DNA of 64,000 bases, from NCBI GenBank assembly GCA_001939145.1, contig LSRX01000343.1, positions 414,457 through 478,456 on the forward strand, in the 5' to 3' direction. Below the pieces are notes generated by a model. That model was not told the origin of the DNA, did no database searches, and worked only from the letters and a program-made list of their open reading frames with translations. The DNA is from Symbiodinium microadriaticum. Its lineage: Eukaryota > Sar > Dinophyceae > Suessiales > Symbiodiniaceae. Made by a program: the position numbers and the translations under genes. Below, piece by piece: positions 20,893 through 31,445 of the stretch; the stretch's first letter is position 1, and each line of letters opens with the position of its first letter.

Positions 20893-21570
20893 AGGCGCCC
20901 TGGAGCCTTAAACCCGCAGCATTGAATCTGCCGGCGCCGCAGCCCGTAGCGCCAAAAACCCTAAACTTTGTAAGCTCATTTCGTTACAAAGGGGCAGGCT
21001 TCAACAATTTACGTTTAGGTGCTTTCGGGGGTCTTAGGTTCAACTATAGGTTGACCCTTTAAAGCCTTTCAAGAATATTCGTAAATACGAGCCTCTTAAC
21101 AGAGGAAGCCATAAAATGACTTGAGGGCCTACCGAGTACAGGATCCAAGGAGCCGATCCGTCAAAGACATCAGCCGCAAGCGGCAAATGATCATCGTGCC
21201 GTCTGGATTGGGTTTTGGGCTTCTAACATTCATGGAGTCGAGGGTCTAGCATGTATATAGGGTTGGTGATGTTGGTGTTCTTTTGGGCCTTGGGTGTCAT
21301 TTTGGATGATTTGGGGTGAAGTGGGGATATCTATGGCGTAGACCCCGTTTGCAGAGCTTGCGTTCCACGGTTCACGGGTAGGGTTGAGGGTCAATCCCGG
21401 CCGCACGCGTCTGAGGAAGTGAGCCCAATCCCTACATCCTTAGCAACTCATTCGGCCTCATCTGTTAAACCCTCCACCGAATATGAAACCAAATCCGGGT
21501 GGATACTATCGTTTAAGAAGTTGAGGCAAATACATTTGTGTTGAGCCTTGTGGGCTGATATTATTGCTGC
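20893..21570. other. spacer without a recognised gene
   Basis: Unique sequence with scattered TTTAGGG-like words. I see no exon with both splice sites and no repeat family. Confidence 0.5.
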
Positions 21571-21572
21571 AG

Positions 21573-21617
21573 GCGTGTGATTCGGGGGTATGATGGGGGC
21601 AGCCTCTTATCGCGACT
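21573..21617 (+). CDS. possible 45-bp exon
   Basis: Between TATTGCTGCAG and GTGATT the plus strand reads RVIRGYDGGSLLSR with consistent ends. Single exon, linkage unknown. Confidence 0.35.
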
Positions 21618-22043
21618 GTGATTCTGTGTTGACATATGTTGACGTTATCCCAACGGCCTTGGGTCATGTGCAGAGCGTGGGGTGACAAACATGGCAACCA
21701 GGAGCCAACATTTCAGGAGACAGGCAACACAAAAAAAATCGCAACCTGAGCCAGTTGAGGTAAAGCCTGTGTAAAGGCACCTTTGAACAGAGTATGACCG
21801 TGATTTTGCATCTCGCCCCCAGGTCTGGGGGGGGGGGGCAATATGAGCAAAACGGTATACTTTATACTTTATAGGGCACAATGAGGGTTACGATAATGAG
21901 ATACTACACGGCTGCTGGAAGGTTCTATATGGGCTGCTGCAAGGTCCTTTAAGAGTCACTACACCACACAAGGATACTTATCGATCGACACATGCATCCA
22001 TCTATCGCTTGCGGTCGCTCAGTCAGCCGGTCGGTCCATGTAT

Positions 22044-22070
22044 ACGCCCCTTCTCTCTCTCTCTCTCTCT
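22044..22070. repeat. CT microsatellite
   Basis: A TCTCTCTC run. Confidence 0.9.
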
Positions 22071-22424
22071 CTGTCCCCCCCCACGTTCTTGATGGACTGC
22101 AAGCTCCAGCCCAATCCCCGAACCTAGTGCCCCGCCACCCTCGCGACCGAACAGCTGAGAGTCACGAGCCTTTCAGCTTGAGCTGCAGCGGCGTAAGCAG
22201 ATCCTCCGAATAGAGATTGGTGGTTTAGACTTTAGGCGTGCCGGTCGTGAAGGGGTCGAGACGGATCCATAAACCACAAAATCCCGAGATACTACACCCT
22301 CAAGTTGAAACCTCGGCTCTAAATCGTTCATGTTGCATATACAGGCAGAGCTACATGTCCACCAGAAACAAGTATACGCTGACATGTGAGATGAATCTGT
22401 ATGGGAAGTTTATACTTCTTATAT

Positions 22425-23205
22425 GCAACCGTCTATATATATATATGCATATATACATACACATACCTTTGTGCAAGCAGAGGCTCTATACGTCCACATT
22501 ATATGTGTGTCTGCGCAGAGTCAGCGCCTGCACCGTGACTGGCCAGGAGAAGAGGAGGAGCAAGACCGTGCTAGTCACAATGGTAGAACTGCAAACGGTT
22601 CCAATTCCACTACAAGTAGAAGCTATAGTCAAATTGGCAGGTAGATCGGTGAACAATCTACAGCCAAACTCCCGGGTAATTAGAAATAAAGGCCAGGTAA
22701 CAAATAACACGCGACAAACACGACATGTAGATTAGATGTTTATGTGTACATGTCATTGCACATATGCATGCATATAGGTATGCATGCATATGTGTGTATT
22801 GGTATATGAGAAGATGTACACACACATATATATATATATATATGCACAGTTTCATTAAACTAATTAAAGATCTAACTCACTTAATTATGTTATAGCGTAT
22901 TATATTGTAAGGTGTTATATCGCAGTGATGTTATCACCTCACATCATATCATGTCATATCATATCATACCATATAATATCACCTCATATCACATCATGTC
23001 ATACGGTATCATATGGAATGATGTTGTTTGTATTAGAATATGACATACCATCTCATGTTGTACTACATTATGTTGTATTGTCTTAGCTACGCTATGTTAT
23101 GTTATGTTATGTTATGTTATGATATGCTCGAAAATATGTGTATGTACATATGTATTTCTTCGATTAGTCGTAAAGATGGTATGGTATTGTATATATCACA
23201 CATAA
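22425..23205. repeat. AT-rich tract with TA, CATAT and GTTAT microsatellites
   Basis: TA runs at 22432-22450 and 22822-22842, CATATCATAT-type pentamers at 22930-23000, and GTTATGTTATG at 23085-23125. It is more AT-rich than its surroundings. A 165-codon plus frame (22238-22735) enters it and has no recognised domain. Confidence 0.8.
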
Positions 23206-23466
23206 CATAAGATATAGCTCATGTATGAAACTGAGTTTGCACTGTAACTGTACACCCCGCAACTTCCGTTTGTACGGCCTGGGCTAAGACTGTTCCGTGC
23301 TCTCTCTCACTCTCTCTGTCTCTCTGTTTGGAGTCGACGCTAGGCAGCAACTGATTGATGCTGTTTCTTGTGGCACTTAAGGTTTGGAGTTGGGGCATAG
23401 GGTATCGGTTTGTGAGCGTGCCTCTCTGTCTCTGTGTGTGTGCGCGTGCGTCTCTTCATGTGTTTG

Positions 23467-23678
23467 TCAGGCGCGCTTTCTCATGCACACGTTTGACAGC
23501 TCGTGTACTTGCTGGTGTTCTCCACTGCTCTGTTCGATGGGTGGAGTGGTGGTACCCTCTGCTCTGATTCCCTGCTCCTGACTTCCATCCCAATGCTTGA
23601 ATCGGAACAGGCTTTTGTCGTCGGGGGCTTCGTTGATACATACCTATCTATTTATAATATAATATATGCATACGTACA

Positions 23679-23714
<36 letters not shown>

Positions 23715-24901
23715 TATATACAGATACACACACACACATCTGTATTAAGCCTGTCCCATACATTCAAACATCTGCTAACTGTTAACATGCGTGTCCCCAC
23801 GAGAGCAACAAAGCAACGGTCCGGCGACAGGTTCTGCAGGATCGGGAGCTCCAAGTTCTCATCTATCTCCTGCCAGCCGACATGTTACTGGTTTATGGCC
23901 CCTGGAAAAGACTGATGCTCCACGGTGCCAGGATTGCGGCGGACTAGCCTGAAATTATTTCAGCCCCGCCCCACATAGAACAAGGGTAGGAGCCTAGGTC
24001 AAAAAGCCGCTTTACTACGGCGCGTACGAATACGACAACGACGACGACTACGACTAGCAACAAGAACAAGAACGATGCCAGGTGCAAGAACACCTGTACA
24101 TTGTAAACCAGGAATAGCAACTTGCTCTGCCGTCCCCCGGCAAGTCCTTGCTGGAAAGCTTAAGATGCACGCTCTTCGTATCAACGTCCTTTTTCCTCAG
24201 CTTCACGCAGTTCAGGGGGCCGGCTCAAAAAATACCCCAAAATAAGGTACCACCAATTTTCGGAAAGTCCCATATCATGCTCTTATGATTATCGAAGGGG
24301 TTTCGGTGGAGGTTATGCAACAGCTTTATCGGGTTTGGGAGGAAGCATTGCAGCCCCCTATAGTCGGGGCAAGGCCGTGTACCTAAATCTCTCTGTGGGC
24401 TCCATCCAGCCTCCTCTGTCTCTGTAGTAGTCAAGTGCAGCAGAACTAACCAAAAAACATGGGAGCACTTAGGTCCTAAAGTTCAGGGTGTAGGGTTCAG
24501 GGTTTAGGGTTCAGGGTTTAGGGTTCAGGGTGTAGGGTTTAGGGTTCAGGGTTCAGGGTGTAGGGTTCAGGGTTTAGGGTTTATAAGGACAGCTTAGGCC
24601 TGTCAGAACCATAAAATGTAAGAAACACACACCCCCCACGGAAGTCCCTGCATCGTTAGTTGGTAGACCTCCGACCGAAGTCCGAACTCTCTGGCTCTGA
24701 ATTCTACTTCGGCATCAAACCTAAAAGTCTGAGATTCGGGTCATTTCCGGCTAGGGTTTAGGGTTAGGGTTTAGAGTTCCGGGTTTCCCGGGTTTAGGGG
24801 GTGTAGGGTCTCGGACCGAGCGTCTTGAGCACGAAGCTCACTTGGTGAGCCATCTCATACTCCGTCCTCGGCATCTGAGGGCCAGTGAGGCCTGCCACCC
24901 T
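23467..24901 (-). CDS. unidentified gene, six exons to the stop codon
   Basis: Minus exons 24825-24901, 24669-24720, 24094 to about 24214, 23900-23948, 23738-23869 and 23467-23643 (TGA). Sample sequence: QMPRTEYEMAHQVSFVLK, FDAEVEFRAREFGLRSEV, DVDTKSVHLKLSSKDLPG, LVRRNPGTVEHQSF, LQNLSPDRCFVALVGTRML and DDKSLFRFKHWDGSQEQG. The joins tested agree in phase; the first needs a GA donor, the fourth a GC donor, and others GT. The last exon ends basic (CMRKRA). The join between 24669 and 24214 and the extent of the 24.2-kb exon are less sure. No family was recognised. Confidence 0.6.
23660..23737. repeat. (ATAC)n, TA and CA microsatellite forming a short intron
   Basis: ATAC, TA and CA runs lie between the exons at 23643 and 23738. 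They make up most of that intron, and the donor GTGTGTGT is part of the CA run. Confidence 0.75.
24225..24434 (-). repeat. dispersed-repeat relic with the peptide WDFPKIGGTLFWG
   Basis: The minus frame contains NPFDNHKSMIWDFPKIGGTL followed by FWGIF and a stop. I recall closely similar DFPKIRGTLFWG-type peptides recurring in Symbiodinium predicted proteins, where they come from a dispersed repeat. That is memory, not a search. The plus strand is also open here. Confidence 0.4.
24481..24585. repeat. TTCAGGGTTTAGGG array
   Basis: TTTAGGG, TTCAGGG and TGTAGGG heptamers alternate over about 100 bp, in the intron upstream of the exon at 24214. Confidence 0.92.
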
Positions 24902-24934
24902 CTGGGAAGCTCCAGGCACCGCAACACCCCAAAG

Positions 24935-25055
24935 AAGCAAGGAATGGCTTGGGGGCTTATGCTTTAGGCTTTGGGGTTTAGGGAACAATCACCCCTGAAG
25001 TAAGGAATGGTTTGGGGTTTATGCTTTAGGGTTTGGAATTTAGGGAACAATCCGN
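24935..25055. repeat. tandem duplication of about 62 bp
   Basis: AAGCAAGGAATGGCTTGGGG ... TTTAGGGAACAATC occurs twice with several differences. The second copy ends at a single n. Confidence 0.75.
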
Positions 25056-25224
25056 GGGGGGGGGTTGCAATGATAACAGTCATGTTCCTTGATTCAGCGA
25101 CTCCCACTTAGAGACCCCACGCGCTGATGCCGGTGCCAGCGCATCCGTTTTGCGGTTTCAGCTCTAGGGCTAGCCCGAAGTTGCTAAGGTTCTGTTAGCC
25201 CTGGGATTGTATGTGTTGACTACT

Positions 25225-25500
25225 TCAGGATAGGGTTTCAGTAACCTCGCGTGCCCGTACGATTTCAGACGAGAGTTGATGCGGCGGCCAACAGCCGAAC
25301 ACACAACACTGTGAAATAGGAAGGGCAAAACAATTCCGTTCGACAACAAACAGCTGTTCGTTCCTTACAGAGTTTCTTGCAGGGTCTCTTGTTGGGTTCC
25401 CCTGGTTCCCGTAAGGGGTGTCTTGAATCATTCTTTTGTTTCCGCCATGGCTTTGCAGGGGCACAGACGTCGGTCTTGGGCTGTAATATAGAGCTGCCAC
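25225..25500 (-). CDS. hypothetical protein, 91 residues, possibly a 5' exon
   Basis: A complete minus frame starts MAALYYSPRPTSVPLQSHGG and continues through NQGNPTRDPARNSVRNEQLF to LSSEIVRAREVTETLS. The varied, polar composition is gene-like. It lies 0.3 kb upstream of the six-exon gene on the same strand and could supply its N-terminus; a shorter coding-like block (AETAKRMRWHRHQR, about 25130-25170) lies between. Confidence 0.42.
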   Translation of the reverse strand: MAALYYSPRPTSVPLQSHGGNKRMIQDTPYGNQGNPTRDPARNSVRNEQLFVVERNCFALPISQCCVFGCWPPHQLSSEIVRAREVTETLS

Positions 25501-26280
25501 CGCGAGAGTAGGGGCGGGGTGGAACAGGGCGGATTATATTGTTGTAGGGGGCCTACAGCGGGCACTGCTAGCTAACTTCTAAGGCCCCTAATTCACGAAT
25601 CAAGCTCTGGGACGTCACATGCCTGGGTAGCGCTTAAAGCTCATGGCCATGGGTTCACCGACACGAGAAAGCTGCCTTCTTAAAGGACTTATACAAGGAA
25701 ATCTTCATCAGGACCCCTGAACATGTAAGTTTCTGGGGTCCAGGTCGGGTTTCGGCCGCTTCCTAAACCCAAAATTGCAACCCTCAACCTCTCAACCCTT
25801 TAACCCCTCAGCCCCAAACCATAAAGCCAGAGCCGACAAAACCCGCGCCAAAGGAACACCACATGATCTAAGGAATCTAAGGCTTATAGGGGCTTCTTGG
25901 AAGAGCCTGGGGTGTAGTATGATGAAGGGTTTTTGAAAAAAGGATTCCCCCCCCCATACTTTTTGAAAAACGCCCTAGGGAGCCCTCTATCTATCTATCT
26001 ATCTATCTATCTATGAATCTACCTATTTATCTGTCTGTCTGTCTGTCAATGCATCTCTCTATGAACCTATCTACCTATCGATCTATCTATCTGCCTGTCT
26101 GTCTATCTATCTGTCTGCCTATCTAGCTATCAATCAATCTATCTATCTGTCTATCTATGAACCTATCTATCTATCTATCTGTCTGTCTATCTACCTATCC
26201 ATGAACCTATCTATCTATCTATCTATCTATCTGTCCGTCAATCTATCTATCTGTCTATCTATCTCACTCGCCAAAGGATG
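25501..26280. repeat. spacer with a long CTAT tetranucleotide tract
   Basis: From about 25985 to 26270 the DNA is CTAT/CTGT repeats with CTATGAACC interruptions. Before it, a short GGGGGCCT/AGGCCCCTAA hairpin at 25541-25593 resembles ends of the GGGGCCTTAATAATT elements. No gene seen. Confidence 0.85.
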
Positions 26281-26324
26281 CCGGTCTGTGCTTCACTTGT
26301 CTTGGGCTTGGGTTCATTGGCAGC

Positions 26325-26786
26325 CGAAATGCGCGACGGTGGCGCTGTGCATCTGCTTGATCCTGTTCACCTCCTCAACCGTCAAACCTGAAGCCGTGGA
26401 CGTCTGATTGTTTTCGTTGTTGTTTTTTTCGCTTTTTGTTGTTGTTTTTTTTTTTTGGGGGGGGGGGGTTACGGTTTAGGGTTTAGGGGACTTCGGATTT
26501 TGGGGAGGGACGACATCGCAAGCAAGCCTGGTTTCAGATCCTTCATAGCCACTACATCCCCCTGAGACCATACACCACACGCCTCATACAAATTCAGACC
26601 ACTGAATCTGCCAAACCCTAGACCCTAAACCCAATCTTACGGGAACCCTGGGTTACACTTCCCAAAGAAGTCGGACAAGCGAGACCAGAAATGACCAGGA
26701 CTGCAACGTCTAGTGTTGAGGGTTTAAGTCTAAAGCACTTCTAAGAAGTAAAATCCCTTCGAACACTTTGAGACCCGATACAGGCC
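26325..26786 (-). CDS. unidentified gene, four exons
   Basis: Minus exons 26756-26786 (PVSGLKVFE), 26659-26700 (PGHFWSRLSDFFG), 26492-26601 (GLNLYEACGVWSQGDVVAMK, then DLKPGLLAMSSLPKI) and about 26325-26403 (STASGLTVEEVNRIKQMHSA). The first join needs a GA donor and the second a GT donor; both keep phase. The third join is unresolved. The first exon follows GCATAG. No family was recognised, though the sequence is clearly protein-like. Confidence 0.55.
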
Positions 26787-27259
26787 CTATGCACCAAGCG
26801 GTTAAGCATCGATATAACCCTCTACACCTTACGAACACTGAGATACCTAAACCCTAACTTCTCAATTCACCTAAAATCTAAACCCTCAACTGTAAACTCT
26901 AAACCCTAAACTCTAAGCCCTGAACCCTGCAATGGGCCCAAATCTTCTCTTCAATCCGAGCCCTTGAGCCTGTGATTTCTGCCGCCGCTTTGGTGGTGAG
27001 CTTCTTTTCCTATCTCATCGAAGGTTTTAAAAGGTCTCCAGTCATTAGCTTTCAAGGGTTTTAAGGGGTAAAAGGGGGTAGATCCCCAGGACTCGTAAGC
27101 TAAGGGTTTCGAGGCTAAGGGCATTTGGGTGTTGTTATGGTTAGGACGTTGAGAGCTCGTCTGTTCAGCTTGTTTGTCTGATGGTTTTTAGGGCGCTCGT
27201 CGGTTCAGCTTGTTTGTTTGATGGTTTCTAGGGTGTTTCAAGTTTCGGGTCTCAGGTGA

Positions 27260-27490
27260 TTGAAGATGAGCAGCATAGGTCAAAAGCTAGGCAAAGCAAT
27301 CGGGCAAACCACCGGATGCCCCAATGTGCGCACAATTCCAAGCAAACTACCTGGCCTTGCACGTCTGCCAGCATGTGCATCACAGGGCATCAAGGCTTGG
27401 GTCGTCACTACAAGAATTAATGCAATTGGCATAGGGGTTTGGGGACCATGTGGCATGACTACACACGGACTACATAATTGGGACAATTAG
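27260..27490 (+). CDS. hypothetical protein, 76 residues
   Basis: The plus frame starts MKMSSIGQKLGKAIGQTTGC and ends THGLHNWDN. The basic, Gly-containing sequence looks protein-like. The opposite strand is also open. A tandem duplication of about 40 bp lies just upstream (27153-27233). Confidence 0.35.
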   Translation: MKMSSIGQKLGKAIGQTTGCPNVRTIPSKLPGLARLPACASQGIKAWVVTTRINAIGIGVWGPCGMTTHGLHNWDN

Positions 27491-27564
27491 TTGCTATTAA
27501 GATACATACATATTATGTACATATATAGATGTATGTAATTTGTATTTATATGCAATGTGTATCT

Positions 27565-27685
27565 GTATGTATATATATATATATATATATAGAGTTGTAC
27601 ATATGTAAACATTTGAGTATACATATATATGTATGTAGGTATGTATACATGAAAAATTCATATATATATATATATATATATGTAT
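27565..27685. repeat. TA and TATG microsatellites
   Basis: TA runs at 27570-27592 and 27660-27682 with ATGTATGT between. Confidence 0.92.
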
Positions 27686-27967
27686 GTATTCGTTCTAAGA
27701 CGAGGATCCTGATTGATTCAGCGATGAATATTTGCCCTTGCTTGTGACTCAGCCTGTGGCTGATATTCAATTATGATCACAGCTTGGCCTCTGCAGCTGA
27801 TGCACTGGCAATGACATGGCCATGCACTATGTAGTACCAACACTGGGGTGATTACGACTACAGTTAGTGCTCTTGTCCTTTCCTGACTGCATCTTTTTGT
27901 TCGAAGCACCCTAGTATTCTCACTGCCCATTAGCAGGCGTGTTTACGGATATCAGTCATGCAATGCA

Positions 27968-28109
27968 TCATTCAAGAGGATAAACGTTGTCATCAACTGC
28001 GGCATCTTCATGAGATTGGATATCACCACCATCGCAATCGTCATTCTCATCATGCGCATCATCAACATCTTCGCCATCTTCATGGGCACCGGCATTGCAG
28101 TCTTCATCA
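27968..28109 (-). CDS. Asp/Glu-rich exon
   Basis: The minus strand reads DEDCNAGAHEDGEDVDDAHD and DCDGGDIQSHEDAAVDDNVY to TGA after PLE. The acidic low-complexity reading is more gene-like than the Ile/Met-rich plus frame over it. It is followed upstream by triplet repeats. Confidence 0.4.
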
Positions 28110-28145
28110 CCTGCAACAGCAAGAGTAGCAGCAGTCGTGTCGTGG

Positions 28146-28231
28146 TCAACGTCGTAGGAATGGTAGAAGTGTTGCTGGTGGTGGCAGCAGCAGTAGTAGT
28201 CGTCGTCGTCGTCGTTGTCGTCGTCGTCGTC

Positions 28232-28262
<31 letters not shown>

Positions 28263-28266
28263 CAGT

Positions 28267-28326
<60 letters not shown>

Positions 28327-28469
28327 GGCAGTTCCCGTCTTGCAGAAGTGCCGTCCTCGAGCTTTCGCAGCACGTTCCTAACGAACTTCATCTGCTCCTG
28401 CCAGCATCTGCAGTCTTGATCTTGCTGTCGGAAACCCCGATACTGACCCGTAAGCGTAAAGCTGGTCAC
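28146..28469 (-). CDS. exon running into a homopolymer-encoding triplet tract
   Basis: The minus strand is coding-like from about 28410 to 28330: QEQMKFVRNVLRKLEDGTSA, RRELP, after GCTGGCAG (28413-28420). It then enters CTG triplets (poly-Leu) and GAC/GAT-type triplets (poly-Arg/Leu). Whether the tract is translated or intronic is open. Confidence 0.4.
28180..28325. repeat. GTC, GTA and CAG triplet tract
   Basis: GTC, then GTA, then about 20 CAG triplets in succession. Confidence 0.95.
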
Positions 28470-28989
28470 AAAGGCGAATCAACAACAAGTAGTGAACGTA
28501 AAGGTCAGTACGACGTGGACCTCGCGAGCAGTCGTGGGGTAGTCGAAAGCAGCGTAAAACCACGAAAAATGTGGCTGTTGGAGAGTCTGATTCATGATGT
28601 GAACGACGCAGCCACCCAAAGAGAAAAACCAGCCGCAAAGGAACCAGGGAAAACAGACAAAGACAGCAGGGATGCAGAACACTCCCGGCACCAAAACACC
28701 CCCTCCCAAAGTAGCAAGTCGACACGATGACACCAATAAGCCTGAAACACTGATGCCCTCAACGCCGATGGCTCTAACTCCTCGAAAAATGAGCCGAAGC
28801 AATGGATTGTGCTCTCGCGTCTCATGCCCTAAACCCTAAACTCGACGCAGCATCAAGAAGCCCCAAACAGGTCCACAGAAGCCCACTGCTGTCCGAAGAC
28901 TTTGTGAACCCCAAACCTATATACTCCTGTACAAGAGACCCTAAACCCTAAACCCCTACAGCCTAAACCCTATTGAAGCCTGAAATTCC

Positions 28990-29225
28990 CACACGTATAG
29001 CGTGGTATAGTACAGTATGGTATAGTAACCATAGTATAGTATAATGTAGTATAGTACAGTATAGTATAGTATAGCATAGTATAGTGTATGTAGTATAGTA
29101 TAGCATAGTACAGTATAGTATAGTATATAGTATATAGCATATTCTAGTGTAGTATTGTATAGTAGAAGAGTACAGAAATAACATAGCACGGTATAGTTTA
29201 GTTTTGTATAGCGTAGTGTAGTAAA
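28990..29225. repeat. (TATAG)n pentamer tract
   Basis: AGTATAGTATAG-type repeats, imperfect, over about 235 bp. Tyr/Leu/Ile-rich minus frames are artefacts. Confidence 0.92.
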
Positions 29226-29244
29226 GTATAGCGAAGCCGCTGGC

Positions 29245-30735
29245 CTTCTCCTTGTCGAGGATCTCAGGCTTCTTCTTCCCCTCCTGTTCGAGGACCTGTG
29301 CTGCTTCGGCGGAACATCGTTACGGCTTAGGGTTTAGGGGCTAGTAGGCTAGGATCAAGGATTCCAGGAGTTAGGGCTTAGGGGCTAGTAGGCTAGGATC
29401 AAGGATTCCAGGAGTTAGCAGCTTGGGGTTTAAATCAAGCTTTCTCCTTAGGGTTGTACATCGAGGTTCGGGGTGTCACGGTTTAGGGCTAAGGGTTCTA
29501 GGCCCGACAGGTTAGGAGTTTAGGGCTGAAAGCCTTGGGGTGTGGCGTTGTGGGTGTCGGTGTTGGGTGAGTGAAAGAGGCTCCTGTTCAAATCGCATCT
29601 TTGGTTAGGTTCTGATTGATAGCAAGCTCCTGTGGTTCAAGCAAACTGGAAAAGGAGCTCCGACAGACGAGTGCCTACTAGGCCCGGTTGCACAAGCAAT
29701 CAACAGCCGCCGCGGCCGCAGAGTCCATACAATGCCATACATAGTCGCCTTGTCCTTATACAGGCACACTACCACCCTCCGCTGAGAGAGGGCGGGGTGG
29801 AACTCGTGGCACCTCTGTGCAACAAGCACTTACCACGGCACCGTTCGAAGCTTGAGCCTTTGCGTACAAGTGTTCGCGGCAGGCACGAGTGCCAGCACGA
29901 CATAAGCAGCAGTTTCAGTAGCCAGTTCCCGGGATTGCAGGCCAGGGCTATAATTCAAGCATGAAGTCTATGCCAAGGGCCATGATATAGGCTGGAAAGC
30001 TCGCGGTGTGACGTGTGCGTTTCTTCGATGCTCCTCCGACTCCCCCACCTGCGGTAACTTTGGGTTTGGACAAGACTATCAGACTACTCAAGCCAAACAC
30101 CACATCCCCTGCATCCCGAAACCTCAAGCTTAAACTTAGACACTACGCCCTAGATTCGCGAACCGTCAGCCCAACCTCCACTCCCCCCGTATATCTCAAA
30201 CCTGACTAAATGGTCGTAATCTTCCCCGGTGTTCTTGATAACCATTCAGCCTACGTTGCTGCCGAATGCATGCCGAAACCCAAAACCCTAAACCCTAAAA
30301 CCCTAAACCCCAAAACCCTAAACCCTTGAAAAGCCTCGCCCTCGGCGTCGATCCGATAGCTGAGGGTGATGGTGTCCTCGCCAGCACATACCCCTAACCC
30401 TCCAGGTACCTACTATATAGTGCCCTAGGGGCATTGGGTTTAGGGTTTAGGGTTTAGGGTTTAGGGTTTTAGGGTTTAGGGTTTAGGGTTTTGGGTTTAG
30501 CTACAGGCTCCTAAGTAGTTCTGTTATATGGTTCATGGTTAGAATCCTATAAGGTAGTCCCAAAAAGGAACTACTAAGGAGCCTATGGGTACCTACTATA
30601 TAGGGCCCTACGGGCTCTAGTACCCTATATAGTAGGTACCTGGAGGGGTTAGGGCACGGCTCTGATTTCTGTGGCTCGGTCGCAGCTAATGCGGCTGCTG
30701 CCACTACGACGACGAGCACGAGAAGCACTACCCTA

Positions 30736-30812
<77 letters not shown>

Positions 30813-30919
30813 CTACTCCTGCTGCTACTAGTACAACTACTGCTCCTGCTGACNNNNNNNNNNNNNNNNNNNNNNNNNNNNNNNNNNNNNNNNNNNNNNN
30901 NCTACTCCTACTACTCCTC

Positions 30920-30957
<38 letters not shown>

Positions 30958-30997
30958 GCTACTACTGCTACTACTGCTACTACTGCTACTACTTCTG

Positions 30998-31064
<67 letters not shown>

Positions 31065-31066
31065 TG

Positions 31067-31117
<51 letters not shown>

Positions 31118-31302
31118 CTGCTGCTGCTGCTGCTACTACTACTACTACTACTACCACCACTACCACTACCACTACCACCACCACTACCACTACCACTGCC
31201 ACTACCACTACCACGGCGACGACGACGACGAGCACTACTGCTACAACCGAAGGGGTCCTGGAGCTCATAGCTCTTCTCTGGGCGCAGCTTGTCCACTGCA
31301 AC
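29245..31302 (-). CDS. unidentified gene, four exons
   Basis: Minus exons 31248-31302 (VAVDKLRPEKSYELQDPF), about 30653-30694 (ALAATEPQKSEP), 30340-30376 (DTITLSYRIDAE) and 29245-29295 (VLEQEGKKKPEILDKEK). The first three follow AG; the second and third end near GC donors and the last before GC. The first join is in phase and spans an intron of about 550 bp that is nearly all CTA triplets. The lysine/glutamate-rich end suggests a soluble protein. No family was recognised. Confidence 0.5.
29335..29418. repeat. tandem duplication of about 48 bp
   Basis: GGGGCTAGTAGGCTAGGATC plus AAGGATTCCAGGAGTTAG is repeated head to tail. Confidence 0.85.
29632..29964 (+). CDS. hypothetical frame, 110 codons, strand uncertain
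   Basis: The plus frame MVQANWKRSSDRRVPTRPGC ends GLQARAIIQA. The minus strand over the first two thirds is equally open (CHEFHPALSQRRVVVCLYKD). No splice sites or domains decide between them. Confidence 0.3.
   Translation: MVQANWKRSSDRRVPTRPGCTSNQQPPRPQSPYNAIHSRLVLIQAHYHPPLREGGVELVAPLCNKHLPRHRSKLEPLRTSVRGRHECQHDISSSFSSQFPGLQARAIIQA
30391..30653. mobile_element. inverted-repeat element with a telomere-like core (CCAGGTACC family)
   Basis: Terminal inverted repeats of about 30 bp contain CCTCCAGGTACCTACTATAT. The left copy is at 30391-30420 and the right copy at about 30624-30653. The interior holds a TTTAGGG array (30436-30500) and a second inner hairpin around 30588-30632. It has no coding capacity. 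A lone end of the same family is at 6771-6815. Confidence 0.7.
30735..31225. repeat. (CTA)n triplet tract with an assembly gap at 30854-30901
   Basis: CTA triplets with CTG, CTC and CCA variants. 48 n bases mark a gap, so the true length is unknown. It fills an intron of the gene at 29245-31302. Confidence 0.95.
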
Positions 31303-31364
31303 CTCGTTACGGTCTCAGGCTGGGGTTTAGGGTTTTGGGGAACTCGGGTTTTAAGGCTACATAT

Positions 31365-31445
31365 ATATCATATATATATATATCATATATATCATATATA
31401 TATATATACATACATATCATATATATATATATATATATACATATG
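31365..31445. repeat. TA / ATATCATATA microsatellite
   Basis: TATATATCATATATATC-type repeats. Confidence 0.92.

Noticed and set aside
22238..22735. 165-codon plus frame
   Set aside because: It crosses TA and CA microsatellites and has no recognisable domain or splice context.
25985..26270. CRISPR-like array
   Set aside because: It is a CTAT/CTGT tetranucleotide microsatellite without spacers; no array of repeats with unique spacers occurs in the window.
30671..31301. Frames of up to 199 codons with homopolymer runs
   Set aside because: They run through a triplet repeat and an assembly gap of n bases; the flanking exons use other boundaries.
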